Below are positions 14,565-23,454 of a stretch of DNA of 64,000 bases, piece after piece. Source of the DNA: Planctomycetota bacterium (GTDB lineage Bacteria; Planctomycetota; JACOTG01); NCBI GenBank assembly GCA_016178505.1, contig JACOTG010000307.1:48216-112215 (forward strand), in the 5' to 3' direction. The notes below the pieces were generated by a model. It saw only the letters and a program-made list of their open reading frames with translations. It was not told the DNA's origin and did not search any database. Position numbers and translations under genes: made by a program. How positions within the stretch are numbered: position 1 is the first letter of the stretch; every line of letters begins with the position of its first letter.

Positions 14565-17207
14565 GTGACTTCACATTCGCACGAGGCTCGGGTTCTGCGA
14601 GGGAACGAGGTTCTCTCTCTCGACGATCCCGACGGCGTCTGGGTCGTCGAGAGCGGGCGCGTCGCCCTCTTCGCCCTGTTTCGTCGCGAAGGCTCGGAGC
14701 ACGGACCCCGCCGATTCCTGTTCAGCAGCGGGCCCGGCGAGGCACTCCTCGGTTTCCCACGCGGAGGCGATCGAAAGCAGCCCGCCATCATCGCCGTTGC
14801 CCTGGAAGAGGCTCGGATTCGAAGGCTCCCGCGGAGTTCCTCCGAAGGTCCGGACGGAGCGGCGCGAACGCCGGCAGAGCTGACCGAGTGCTGGGTGGCG
14901 AAGTGGACGGCATGCGTCGCGATCATCGGTAACGTGCGTCCGCCACCGGGCGGCGCGCTCATCGAGTTCCACTCCGCGGTGTTGGATCGACTCAGGGAAT
15001 TCGACGCTCGAACCACCGACGAGGACGGAGCGCGCCTTCGAGAGCGCGAACGGAGGTTCGGCGAAGTCGTTCAGCAAGCGATCGATGGGCTCACCTCGGT
15101 TCTCGGCCCACGCGGGGACGTCACGCACCGAGGCTCGGATCTCTTCGTGGCGGCGTCCACCGTCGGGCATGCGCTCGGGATCACGATGCGACGCCCGGCG
15201 GCGTGGGAGGAGACGCGCGCTCTCTCGGATCCCGTCGAGACGATCGCCCGCGCGTCGCACGTCCGAACTCGAAAAGTGAACCTCGACGGGAAGTGGTGGA
15301 ATCAGGACTGCGGACCGCTCCTCGGGTTCGCCGGTGCAGAGCGCCGGCCGGTTGCCCTGCTTCCGAATCCCGCCGGCGGCTACGTCGTGTTCGATCCGTC
15401 GAATCGCAGTCGGGTCCGCGCGGACGCGATGGTCGCGTCTTCGATTCAATCTCAGGCGTATGCCTTCTATCGGCCATTGCCCGAAAACGCGACCCGCGCC
15501 CCCGATCTCATCCGCTTTGCCCTGCGCGGCCGCGGTAGAGATCTCCTTGTCGTTCTCGCCACGGCATGCGGAGCGACGCTGCTCGGGATGTTCACACCGC
15601 TGGCAACCGCGTTGCTCGTCGACCACGCGCTTCCCGACTCCGATCTCGGCCTCCTGACTCAGATAGGGCTCGGGTTGCTTGCTGCCGCGTTCGGAATCGC
15701 CGTCTTTCGTTGGTCGCAAGGAATCGCCATGCTGCGACTCGAAACCGGAGCCGATTCGGTCACGCAGTCGGCGGTGTGGGATCGCCTCCTGAACCTGCAG
15801 CTCTCGTTTTTCCGCCAGTTCTCGACCGGCGATCTCGAGTCGCGCGTGACCGCGGTGAGCCAGATGCGGAGCTACCTCGGAGGAACGACGCTCCGAACGC
15901 TCTTCAGCGGAGTCGTTCTCCTCTTGAACCTGGGGCTCCTTCTCTATTACAGCCCGACGATGACTCTGCTCGCCGTGGTGGTCGCCATTCTCTGCGCGGC
16001 GGCGACCGTCATCTCGGGCGTCGTCGTCCTTCGTTGTGCGCGATCGGTTCTCGATCTCAAGGGCCGGTTCTTCGGGCTCATGGTTCAGCTCGTCAACGGC
16101 ATCGCGAAGCTCCGTGTGGCGGCCGCGGAAGAGCGAGCGTTCAGCCGGTGGGCGCGGGACTACGCGCAACTCCTGCAGCTCGAGCTGCGTCAGACACGAG
16201 CCCAGGATGCGGTACAAGTGATCAATGTGGCGATTTCGACTCTCGGCACCGTCGTGTTGTTCATGATCGGCGCCTCACTGCTCGACCCTCAGCAAGGAAC
16301 TCGCGAACTGACGACCGGCGTCTTTCTCGGGTTCACGGTTGCGTACGGATCATTCATCGGCGCCGTCGTCGGCGTCAGCAACACGGTCACCGACGTCATG
16401 GCGATCGCGATTCTGAGCGAACGCGCGCGACCGATCCTCGAAGCCACGCCGGAGATCGATGACCGCAAGGCCGACCCGGGCGAACTCGAGGGGAAGATGC
16501 AACTCGACCGCGTCGTGTTCCAGTACACCAACGACGGTCCCGTGATCCTCAACGGACTGAGCCTGAGCGTCGATCAGCGCCAGTTCGCCGCGATCGTCGG
16601 CCCGTCGGGAAGCGGCAAGTCGACGCTGCTTCGTCTCCTCCTCGGCTTCGAGACACCGCAGTCGGGAACGATCTACTACGACGGACAGGACCTTGCGGGA
16701 CTCGACGTGCATGCCGTGAGACGCCAGCTCGGCGTCGTGCTCCAAGCCGGACGAATCAACTCGGGCTCGATCTTCGAGAATATCGTCACGGGAACTCAGG
16801 TGACGTTGAACGACGCGTGGGAGGCTGCACGGGCGGCCGGATTCGCCGACGACGTCTCCGAGATGCCGATGGGTATGCACACGATCGTGAGCGAAGGCGG
16901 CACCAACCTCTCCGGCGGCCAGCGGCAGCGCTTGCTCATCGCGCGCGCCCTCGTTCACAAGCCGAAGATCCTCTTCCTCGACGAGGCCACGAGCGCGCTC
17001 GACAATCGAACGCAGGCTGTCGTGAGCGAGAGCCTGGAGAAGCTCGACGTGACTCGCGTCGTGATCGCTCATCGACTCAGCACCGTGCGCAACGCAGATC
17101 GCATCTTCGTCGTCGAAGCCGGCCGCGTCGTCCAGTCCGGAACGTTCTCGGAGCTCGCGGAGCAGGAGGGTCTGTTCGCTCGCTTGATGGCGCGCCAGCT
17201 CACATAG
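14565..17207 (+). CDS. NHLP-type bacteriocin export ABC transporter, permease/ATPase subunit
   Basis: 880 aa, GTG start 22 nt after the C39 exporter. The N-terminal ~300 residues are a soluble domain with no C39 active site. The opening, around DPDGVWVVESGRVALFALF, resembles the cupin-like N-domain of the second NHLM transporter. Six transmembrane helices follow (VVLATACGATLLGMFTPLATALL onward), then an ATPase with IVGPSGSGKSTLLRLLL, NLSGGQRQRLLIARAL and ILFLDEATSALDN. It probably heterodimerises with the C39 subunit. It ends the operon; a short palindrome (TCGCCTCGAGGCGA) lies just after the stop without a T-run. Confidence 0.92.
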   Translation: MTSHSHEARVLRGNEVLSLDDPDGVWVVESGRVALFALFRREGSEHGPRRFLFSSGPGEALLGFPRGGDRKQPAIIAVALEEARIRRLPRSSSEGPDGAARTPAELTECWVAKWTACVAIIGNVRPPPGGALIEFHSAVLDRLREFDARTTDEDGARLRERERRFGEVVQQAIDGLTSVLGPRGDVTHRGSDLFVAASTVGHALGITMRRPAAWEETRALSDPVETIARASHVRTRKVNLDGKWWNQDCGPLLGFAGAERRPVALLPNPAGGYVVFDPSNRSRVRADAMVASSIQSQAYAFYRPLPENATRAPDLIRFALRGRGRDLLVVLATACGATLLGMFTPLATALLVDHALPDSDLGLLTQIGLGLLAAAFGIAVFRWSQGIAMLRLETGADSVTQSAVWDRLLNLQLSFFRQFSTGDLESRVTAVSQMRSYLGGTTLRTLFSGVVLLLNLGLLLYYSPTMTLLAVVVAILCAAATVISGVVVLRCARSVLDLKGRFFGLMVQLVNGIAKLRVAAAEERAFSRWARDYAQLLQLELRQTRAQDAVQVINVAISTLGTVVLFMIGASLLDPQQGTRELTTGVFLGFTVAYGSFIGAVVGVSNTVTDVMAIAILSERARPILEATPEIDDRKADPGELEGKMQLDRVVFQYTNDGPVILNGLSLSVDQRQFAAIVGPSGSGKSTLLRLLLGFETPQSGTIYYDGQDLAGLDVHAVRRQLGVVLQAGRINSGSIFENIVTGTQVTLNDAWEAARAAGFADDVSEMPMGMHTIVSEGGTNLSGGQRQRLLIARALVHKPKILFLDEATSALDNRTQAVVSESLEKLDVTRVVIAHRLSTVRNADRIFVVEAGRVVQSGTFSELAEQEGLFARLMARQLT

Positions 17208-17302
17208 CATTTCGCCTCGAGGCGACCCGACGTCGTCGCGCTCACGATTGACGCGAATCCCGTCGTCCCGTGATCGGTGCGCCATGCGAGAATCGCCGGC
17301 AC

Positions 17303-18412
17303 ATGTTTCGAAACGTCATCTTGATGCAGGCGGTGACGCTGGCGCTCGGCTGGGTCTACACGCGGCTCCTTCTTCGGTCGTGTCGGCGATTTGGCGGCGG
17401 CGAAGCGACCCTTGCGTGGGCTCAGATTCCTGCCGGCCTCGCGGTGCTGGGCGTTGGGTTCGTGCTCGTTCGCATCTTGTTTCACGCGCTCCTGTTCTTC
17501 TTCCTTGCGGTCGGCGTCGTCTTCTGGAGCGCGACCGTTTGGGTTCCGGTGACGTCGCTCGGCGCTCTACGGCGCGCGTCGCAATGGAAGCAAGCATGGC
17601 TCGGCGTCGTGGCGCTCGTTGGGCTCGCGGTGGGAGTCGAAAGCGTGCTCGTCGAGCCATTCTCCGTCGACGTCGAGCGCGTAGCGATTCCAGCCACCCG
17701 CTTGTCCCGACCGCTGCGAGTGCTCCACCTCAGTGACCTTCAGACGGGTGCGTTCGGGCCGCGCGAGGAGCGGGTGATCTCCATCGTCTCGCAACTGGAG
17801 CCCGACGTGGTCGTCTTCACCGGCGACTTCGTCTCCGGCAGCTGGGACGCGGAAAGCTCCATCGATTCCGCGCGTCGGGTCGTGGGCGCTCTGCACGCGC
17901 CGCTCGGAATCTTCGCCGTGTCCGGCGATCACGACGGCGGCGGCGCCCTCGAGTGCGTCGTCGCGGGACTTCCGGTCACGTGGCTCCAGAACGAATGCCG
18001 CCGCCTCGACGTTGCGGGCGACGAGGTCTGGATGGTGGGGCTCGAGAACTCGACGCCAGCCGCTGCGCGCGCGTTCGAGGGCGTACCGGCGGGCGCGTTC
18101 ACGATCCTGCTCCACCACAGCCCCGACGTCGTCTTCCATCTCGAGGGGATGCAGCCGGACGTGATCCTCGCCGGGCACACGCACGGCGGGCAGGTCGTGT
18201 TGCCGCTCGTCGGCGCCCCGATGACGCTCGACCGGCTCGGATCCCGCTACGCGAGCGGGCTCTTCGACTGGAATGGCGTGCCTCTTTTCGTCAACCGCGG
18301 GATCGGCGTCGAAGGCAACTTCGCTCCGCCGATCCGATTCAACTGCCCGCCGATCGTTGCGCTCCTCGAACTTTGCCCGGGCGAGCCGCACGCGGCGGCG
18401 GCCACTCGCTGA
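17303..18412 (+). CDS. Membrane-anchored metallophosphoesterase (YkuE/YaeI-like), first copy
   Basis: About 369 aa. Several N-terminal transmembrane helices (residues 1-125) anchor a calcineurin-like domain. Motifs in order: LHLSDLQTGAFG, FTGDFVSGSWD, VSGDHDGGGALE, LLHHSPDVV, LAGHTHGGQVVLP. The usual D-x-H of the first motif reads D-L-Q, and GNHD reads GDHD, so two canonical metal ligands are replaced while the GD and GHTHGGQ ligands remain. Activity or metal use may differ. GTG 17270 is an alternative start; ATG 17303 opens the first hydrophobic helix. It is followed after 5 nt by a paralogue. Confidence 0.85.
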   Translation: MFRNVILMQAVTLALGWVYTRLLLRSCRRFGGGEATLAWAQIPAGLAVLGVGFVLVRILFHALLFFFLAVGVVFWSATVWVPVTSLGALRRASQWKQAWLGVVALVGLAVGVESVLVEPFSVDVERVAIPATRLSRPLRVLHLSDLQTGAFGPREERVISIVSQLEPDVVVFTGDFVSGSWDAESSIDSARRVVGALHAPLGIFAVSGDHDGGGALECVVAGLPVTWLQNECRRLDVAGDEVWMVGLENSTPAAARAFEGVPAGAFTILLHHSPDVVFHLEGMQPDVILAGHTHGGQVVLPLVGAPMTLDRLGSRYASGLFDWNGVPLFVNRGIGVEGNFAPPIRFNCPPIVALLELCPGEPHAAAATR

Positions 18413-18417
18413 CGCGC

Positions 18418-19524
18418 ATGTGGAACGCAACGTTTCCGTACCAGGGAGTCGAAATCGTCGCGGCGATCCTGGAAGTCGCGATCGCGTTTCGCCTGGCGCG
18501 GCGCTTCGCAAGCGGCGCCCGGCTCCTCTTGCACGCGGCATGGATCCTGGCTGCCATCGCCACCGCGCTCGCACCGCCCGCCTATGCGCTCTTTCTCGCG
18601 ACCGATCGATGGGTGTCGCCCGTCTACGCGCACATCGGAACGCAATTCTGGGCGTTCGGCGTCGTGTTTCCGATCGTCGCGATCGCGCGCCGCGCACGAA
18701 TGAAGATCACGCCGGGAGGGGCGGCTGGAATCGTCGCGTGGACGGGCTGCCTCGCGCTGGCGTTCATCATGCTCGTCGTCGAGCCGAACCGCATCGAGGT
18801 GAACGAGCTTCGCGTGCCGATGCCTCGACTTCGCGGAACGGAGATTCGCGTCGCCCACGTTTCGGACCTCCAGACGACCAGCTTCGGCGATCGCGAGGCG
18901 CGCGCGCTCGACGGCGTACGCGCCATGCACGCCGACCTCGTCGTCTTTACCGGCGACTACATCTCCAAGGGACTCGGCGACGACACGCAGATCGCCGCGG
19001 CGCGGCGGTTTCTCGCGGGCCTCGACGCGCCTCACGGCGTCTTTGCGGTGGCGGGAGATTCCGAGGAGGAGTGGGAGCGCGAGCTGATATTCGCCGGGCT
19101 CGGGAACGTCCACTATCTCCAAAACGCAAGCGAGACCATCGACGTGAACGGCGTCCGGCTCGCCATCGTCGGAATGCAACGGTTCAAGTTCGACGTCGAG
19201 GCGTCATTCCGTGACGTGCCCGCCGGCGTTCCCACCATCGTCGTTCATCACGATCCCGACATCGTCGAAGAGCTGTCCGGACGCCGCGTCGACCTCCTGG
19301 TCGCCGGCCACACCCACGGAGGCCAGATCTGCCTGCCTTGGATCGGACCACTCGTCCCGCGGACGCACCTGGGTCGGAGTCGCGCGTCCGGGTTGTTCGA
19401 AGTGAATGGCGTGCCGATCCACGTCAGTCGCGGCATCGGAACTTCCGGAAAATTCGCGCCGCGCGTGCGCTTCCTCTGTCCGCCTGAGGTCACTCTGCTG
19501 CATCTCGTGCCCGGCGCTCCCTGA
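18418..19524 (+). CDS. Membrane-anchored metallophosphoesterase, second tandem copy
   Basis: 368 aa. Four or so N-terminal helices (AAILEVAIAF..., LLHAAWILAAIATALA..., FWAFGVVFPIVAI, TGCLALAFIMLVV) precede a calcineurin-like domain. Motifs: VAHVSDLQTTSFGD, FTGDYISKG, VAGDSEEEWE, VVHHDPDIVEE, VAGHTHGGQICLPW. As in the first copy, D-x-H is D-L-Q, and here GNHD has become GDSE. The shared first change argues for an old subfamily trait inherited before or at the duplication. The listed 17953 start is rejected; ATG 18418 follows the first copy's stop. Substrate unknown; the family includes lipid A-type and other phosphoesterases. Confidence 0.85.
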   Translation: MWNATFPYQGVEIVAAILEVAIAFRLARRFASGARLLLHAAWILAAIATALAPPAYALFLATDRWVSPVYAHIGTQFWAFGVVFPIVAIARRARMKITPGGAAGIVAWTGCLALAFIMLVVEPNRIEVNELRVPMPRLRGTEIRVAHVSDLQTTSFGDREARALDGVRAMHADLVVFTGDYISKGLGDDTQIAAARRFLAGLDAPHGVFAVAGDSEEEWERELIFAGLGNVHYLQNASETIDVNGVRLAIVGMQRFKFDVEASFRDVPAGVPTIVVHHDPDIVEELSGRRVDLLVAGHTHGGQICLPWIGPLVPRTHLGRSRASGLFEVNGVPIHVSRGIGTSGKFAPRVRFLCPPEVTLLHLVPGAP

Positions 19525-19560
19525 TGCGACGTCTCCTCGTTGCGAATCGTCCTGATCTAG

Positions 19561-19600
19561 GTCGTTTCATCGACCTGTTGGGTCGCAGCGAAACGACTTT
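19561..19600 (+). terminator. Possible terminator after the phosphoesterase pair
   Basis: GTCGTTTC and GAAACGAC form an 8-bp stem with a 21-nt loop that contains a further small hairpin, followed by TTT. It lies 37 nt past the stop codon. Confidence 0.4.
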
Positions 19601-19739
19601 CCGGCCTCGACTTCTATTCCTCAAGCGCGCTCCGATCCTCCGCCGATAAGCCGTCGGAATCGAACGAGGCGCTCGGGGGGAGATCGTCTCCGCCGTGCGG
19701 GGACTGCCCGAGCGTCCGACTGGCGACGAGGAGGCACTC

Positions 19740-20615
19740 ATGTTCCGGATGATCTCGATTGCGACGGTGATGGCGGGCACGCTCGCGGTTGTCGTCGGAA
19801 GCGCACACGCGCAGGATCCAGTGAAGATCAATTGCTGGGACAGCTTCCCCACGCAGGTCAACACCGTGAACGGTGGACCCTTCCACGATTCGCGGCAGGG
19901 TAGCTGTCCGCTCAACGAGAACTACGTTCGCGTCGTCGAAGGGCAGACCGAAGGCTACTGCGAAGTCACGTTTCGGAACCTTCCCCCGCTCACGTGCTTC
20001 GACGTCGACTTCGAGTACCTGAACGACGGAATGGACGGTGGGCGCATCGATCTCTCGGCGAATGGCCGTCCGATCGGCTCGATCCAAGGCACCGGCCCGC
20101 ACGATTTCGAGCGATGCGAGATCATCACGTTCCACAACATCGCGCTCTACACGAACCGGATGACCGTGCGGATCGACTTCCACGAGCTGTCGACGACGCA
20201 GTTCCGGCACAACGGTGCGGTGAGCCTCACGTTTCGCCCGTCCGAAAGGCAGCCGTTGCAGCTCGCCGTCACCGGGGACACCCGCCCGGGCGGGATCGTG
20301 AATTTCAGCGTCCAGGCCGATCCGAGTTGCGAGGCACTTCTCGGCTACTACCTCGCGGCATCGAAGACCGCAGTCGTGGGAACGACGTTGTCGGATGGAC
20401 GCATCTTCCCGCTCGACAGCCCGATGGCGCTCGTCACTCGAGGAACTCTCGATTACACGGCTCACGGCACGGGCTCGTTCGAGCTTCCACACAGCCACAG
20501 CATCATCGGCCGCACCTACTACTTCTCGTTCGTGACTTTCTTGCCGCCGGGAACCGAGGCGGGGACGGTGGGTCGGTTCTGCGCGGCCGTCGGCGTCACC
20601 GTGACGGCGCCGTGA
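19740..20615 (+). CDS. Secreted protein of unknown function
   Basis: 291 aa. A clear signal peptide (MFRMISIATVMAGTLAVVVGSAHAQ) is cleaved after AHA. The mature part has several cysteines in its first half (NCWDS, GSCPL, GYCEV, LTCFDV, ERCEI) and beta-rich sequence, ending with RFCAAVGVTVTAP. I do not recognise a family. The track start at 19695 is replaced by ATG 19740, which follows GAGGAGG at 6-7 nt. It precedes the polysaccharide regulator but is separated by 54 nt and is not obviously co-functional. Confidence 0.78.
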   Translation: MFRMISIATVMAGTLAVVVGSAHAQDPVKINCWDSFPTQVNTVNGGPFHDSRQGSCPLNENYVRVVEGQTEGYCEVTFRNLPPLTCFDVDFEYLNDGMDGGRIDLSANGRPIGSIQGTGPHDFERCEIITFHNIALYTNRMTVRIDFHELSTTQFRHNGAVSLTFRPSERQPLQLAVTGDTRPGGIVNFSVQADPSCEALLGYYLAASKTAVVGTTLSDGRIFPLDSPMALVTRGTLDYTAHGTGSFELPHSHSIIGRTYYFSFVTFLPPGTEAGTVGRFCAAVGVTVTAP

Positions 20616-20669
20616 CGACCGCTCGAGAGATCTAGCTGCGCATGAAGTTCGGGGAAACAGGGAGGGTCG

Positions 20670-22181
20670 ATGTCGGCGAAGGAAACCGTCTTCGTCGTTG
20701 ACGACGACGAGAGCGCCCGCGAATTGCTCGTTCGTCGCCTCGAGCGCGAGGGGTTCGACGTCGTGGCCGCCGCGGACGGGCTGCAAGCCCTGGATGCGGC
20801 GGAAGAGACGACTCCGCAGCTCGTCATCCTCGACATCGGCATGCCGACGATGGACGGACACGAGACGGTGCGGCGGCTGCGCGCCGATGCCCGAACGGCG
20901 CTGGTTCCCGTCCTCTTCTTGACGTGCCGCAGCGATCCGGACGAGAAAATCGCCGGGTTCCAATCGGGCGCGGACGACTACGTCGTGAAGCCGTACGACG
21001 GTCGAGAGTTGATGGCGCGCGTTCGCGCGATCCTCGACCGAAATCGAAAGCTGCGTGCCCTCTCTCCAACCAATCACGACGTCGACCAACAGAAGCTCGA
21101 ATGTCTGAAGCACGTCGTCACGCTTCCGCGCGAGACTCTTGCGCCGTCGGTCGATTCGACGTCGCCGTTCGGCCATCGCTGGGGCGCAGCTGACTCGCCG
21201 TTTCCCGCGGATCCGGAACGCCAGATCGCGTTTCTCGAGGATCTCGTCTCGGCCGGCTGCCTGCAGCCCGAGTTCTTCGACACGATTCACCTCTGCAAAT
21301 CGTGCCGTCGCTACAACCTCAACTTCCGTGAGGTTTGCCCGGTGTGCGGATCGCCCGACATCGAGGTAGCCGATCTCATCCATCACTTCCGCTGCGCGTT
21401 CGTGGCGCCGGTCTCGCGCTTCTTGAGCGGCACGCGCTACGTCTGCCCGAAGTGCGATCGAGAGCTCCGCCACATCGGAGTCGACTACGAGAAGCCGTCG
21501 CAGAGCTTCGCCTGCCGGCCGTGCGGCGCGGCGTTCCGGGAGCCGGAGGTCGCTTGTGCGTGTCTCGCCTGCGGCGCAAAGGCGCTTGCCACCGAAGAAC
21601 GCGTCGAGCGGCTGTACGCGTATCGACTCACGGCGAAAGGTCGTCTTGCCGCCGAGAGCGGCCACCTCTACGACGTCGATTTCGCGAGACTCATGGAAGA
21701 TGGATCGCTCGAAGTGCTCGGGGCGGCGAGCCTACAGCCCACGCTTCAGGCGGAGGTCGCGCGATCGCGCCGATTCGGGCGCCCCCTGTCGCTCCTCGTG
21801 GTGACGCTCGAGGGCGTGGAGGAACAGATCGCCGCGGAAGGTCGGCTCGCCGTCGCGACTCGAATGCGGGAAACGGCGCAGGTTCTTCGAGGCGCGATCC
21901 GCGAAACGGACGTGCCGTGTCGGTTCGGCGAGCACGGGCTCGCGTGCATCCTCCCAGAGACGACGGAGGCGGCGGCGGACACGATCGCGACCACGTTGCG
22001 CGAACGACTGGCAAGCGATGGCGCAGGCGAAGTCCCGGTCGCCGTGTCCATCGCGGTCGCGGGCCTGGACACGACGACCGAAACCGAGGACGGGCTCCTC
22101 GGGCTGGCGATCGCACGCCTTGAAGAGGAACGCCGACGGGTGTTGGCCGATGGGAGCGAGGTCGGTGGAATCGATCGATGA
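20670..22181 (+). CDS. Response regulator with TackOD1-like zinc ribbons and degenerate GGDEF
   Basis: 503 aa, cytoplasmic. A receiver domain spans 1-125: acidic pocket VVDDDES, phosphoacceptor Asp in VILDIGMPTMDG, Thr in FLTCRSD, Lys in YVVKPYDG. Residues ~195-310 hold CxxC pairs (LCKSCRRYN, CPVCGSPDI, YVCPKCDRELRHIGVDY, FACRPCGAAF, ACLACG). This arrangement, especially CPKC-x5-HIGVDY, is what I know as the TackOD1 domain. The C-terminal ~150 residues resemble a GGDEF domain, but the signature reads RFGEHGLAC, so cyclase activity is probably lost. GGGAGGGTCG precedes the ATG. It overlaps the GT2 synthase gene, implying it controls polymer synthesis at that locus. Confidence 0.85.
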   Translation: MSAKETVFVVDDDESARELLVRRLEREGFDVVAAADGLQALDAAEETTPQLVILDIGMPTMDGHETVRRLRADARTALVPVLFLTCRSDPDEKIAGFQSGADDYVVKPYDGRELMARVRAILDRNRKLRALSPTNHDVDQQKLECLKHVVTLPRETLAPSVDSTSPFGHRWGAADSPFPADPERQIAFLEDLVSAGCLQPEFFDTIHLCKSCRRYNLNFREVCPVCGSPDIEVADLIHHFRCAFVAPVSRFLSGTRYVCPKCDRELRHIGVDYEKPSQSFACRPCGAAFREPEVACACLACGAKALATEERVERLYAYRLTAKGRLAAESGHLYDVDFARLMEDGSLEVLGAASLQPTLQAEVARSRRFGRPLSLLVVTLEGVEEQIAAEGRLAVATRMRETAQVLRGAIRETDVPCRFGEHGLACILPETTEAAADTIATTLRERLASDGAGEVPVAVSIAVAGLDTTTETEDGLLGLAIARLEEERRRVLADGSEVGGIDR

Positions 22182-23454
22182 CTTCTTGAAGCTGATCAGC
22201 GGCACCTCCGATCGACTGGCGAGCTTGCCGCTCGACCAGATCGTGCGGATGCTCTGGTTCTGCTTTTTCCTCGACCTCCCACGCTACGTGATTCCGAACA
22301 CGGTCATCTTCCTCCGCGAGTTGCTTGGAATGCGCGGTCGCATTCCGTGGCCGCCCGACGGTCCGAACCAGCCGATGGTCACCGTTCTCATCCCCGCCTA
22401 CAACGAAGGCGAGACGATCGCGCGCACCGTCCGATCGATTCGCGAGAGCAACTACTCCAACATCGAGATCATCATCGTCGACGACGGCTCGACCGATTGC
22501 ACGCCCGCGGTCGGACGCGCGGTGGAGAGCAGTGGGCACGCGCGGTTCTTCCGCAAAGAGGAGCGCTGCGGAAAAGCTTCGTGCCTGAACCTCGCGCTCG
22601 AGATGGCGCGCGGCGAGTTCATCGTCTGCATCGATGCGGACTCGTCGCTAGACCGCGACGCGATTCGCAAGATCCTCGTTCCGTTTCAAGATCCGAACGT
22701 GGGAGCCGTGTCCGGTTGCGTCAAGGTTCGCAATCGCGACGAAAACCTCCTCACGCGATTGCAGGCTTGCGAGTACCTGGTTTCGATCGCGCTCGGCCGG
22801 CGATTCCTCGGTTGGATCGGATTCCTCACCATCGTCTCGGGCGCGTTCGGCTGCTTTCGTCGATCGACCTTGAGCGAATGCGGCGCATGGGATCCCGGCA
22901 TCGGCGACGACTCGAACGTCACGCTGAAAACCCGCAAGCTCGGACAGTGGGTTGCTTTTGCGCCCAATGCCGTGGCGATGACCGACGCGCCGACGACATT
23001 GGCGAAGTTCTTTCGTCAGCGTCGCCGGTGGAGTCGCAGCTACCTTCGAAACCGTCTGCGCAAGCACCGCGATCTCTTCAATCTGCGCGTCTACGGCCTC
23101 CGCAGCTTCTTTGCGCTGACCGAGGGTCTGCTCTATACCGCCGTGTTGCTGCTCGGGTTCATCGTCTATTTGGCGTTCAACATCATTTACCGTCCGGGTG
23201 ACTTGCCGCTGATCGCCGTTCTCGCGTTCATCGTCTACTCGTTCGTCTCGTGTTCGAGCGTGGCGATCGCGATCTTTCTCTCGGAACGTCGAGCCGAGGA
23301 ATGGCATCTCCTTTTCGCCGCGCCATTCCTCGTCTTCTATCGACTCATCCTCAAGGCCGCACGGGTCGTCGCCTTCTCGCAGGAGATCTTCGTGCAGCGC
23401 GCCCGCGATCCGTTCTATCCGGACAAGGTCGCGCGGGAGATGCCGGTGTGGTAA
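22150..23454 (+). CDS. Processive GT2 polysaccharide synthase
   Basis: About 434 aa, inner membrane. One N-terminal helix (MLWFCFFLDLPRYVI) precedes a GT-A domain with VTVLIPAYNEGE, VDDGSTD, the DxD-like IDADSSLDRD and the processive signature QRRRWSRS. Several C-terminal transmembrane helices follow (FFALTEGLLYTAVLLLGFIVYLAF and onward). This layout matches NodC/HasA/PgaC-type synthases that polymerise and extrude beta-linked sugars. ATG 22150 lies within the end of the regulator gene; GTG 22165, with GGGAG 8 nt upstream, is an alternative. The track's 22018 start is rejected because it is an out-of-frame read of the regulator. Sugar specificity cannot be told by eye. Confidence 0.9.
   Translation: MGARSVESIDDFLKLISGTSDRLASLPLDQIVRMLWFCFFLDLPRYVIPNTVIFLRELLGMRGRIPWPPDGPNQPMVTVLIPAYNEGETIARTVRSIRESNYSNIEIIIVDDGSTDCTPAVGRAVESSGHARFFRKEERCGKASCLNLALEMARGEFIVCIDADSSLDRDAIRKILVPFQDPNVGAVSGCVKVRNRDENLLTRLQACEYLVSIALGRRFLGWIGFLTIVSGAFGCFRRSTLSECGAWDPGIGDDSNVTLKTRKLGQWVAFAPNAVAMTDAPTTLAKFFRQRRRWSRSYLRNRLRKHRDLFNLRVYGLRSFFALTEGLLYTAVLLLGFIVYLAFNIIYRPGDLPLIAVLAFIVYSFVSCSSVAIAIFLSERRAEEWHLLFAAPFLVFYRLILKAARVVAFSQEIFVQRARDPFYPDKVAREMPVW

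Noticed and set aside
9826-17207. Lanthipeptide, sactipeptide or thiopeptide biosynthesis
   Set aside because: The core peptide has no Cys and there is no LanM, radical SAM or YcaO gene in or near the locus.
17953-18417. N-terminal extension of the second phosphoesterase
   Set aside because: Arg-rich out-of-frame read of the first copy; no ribosome binding site.
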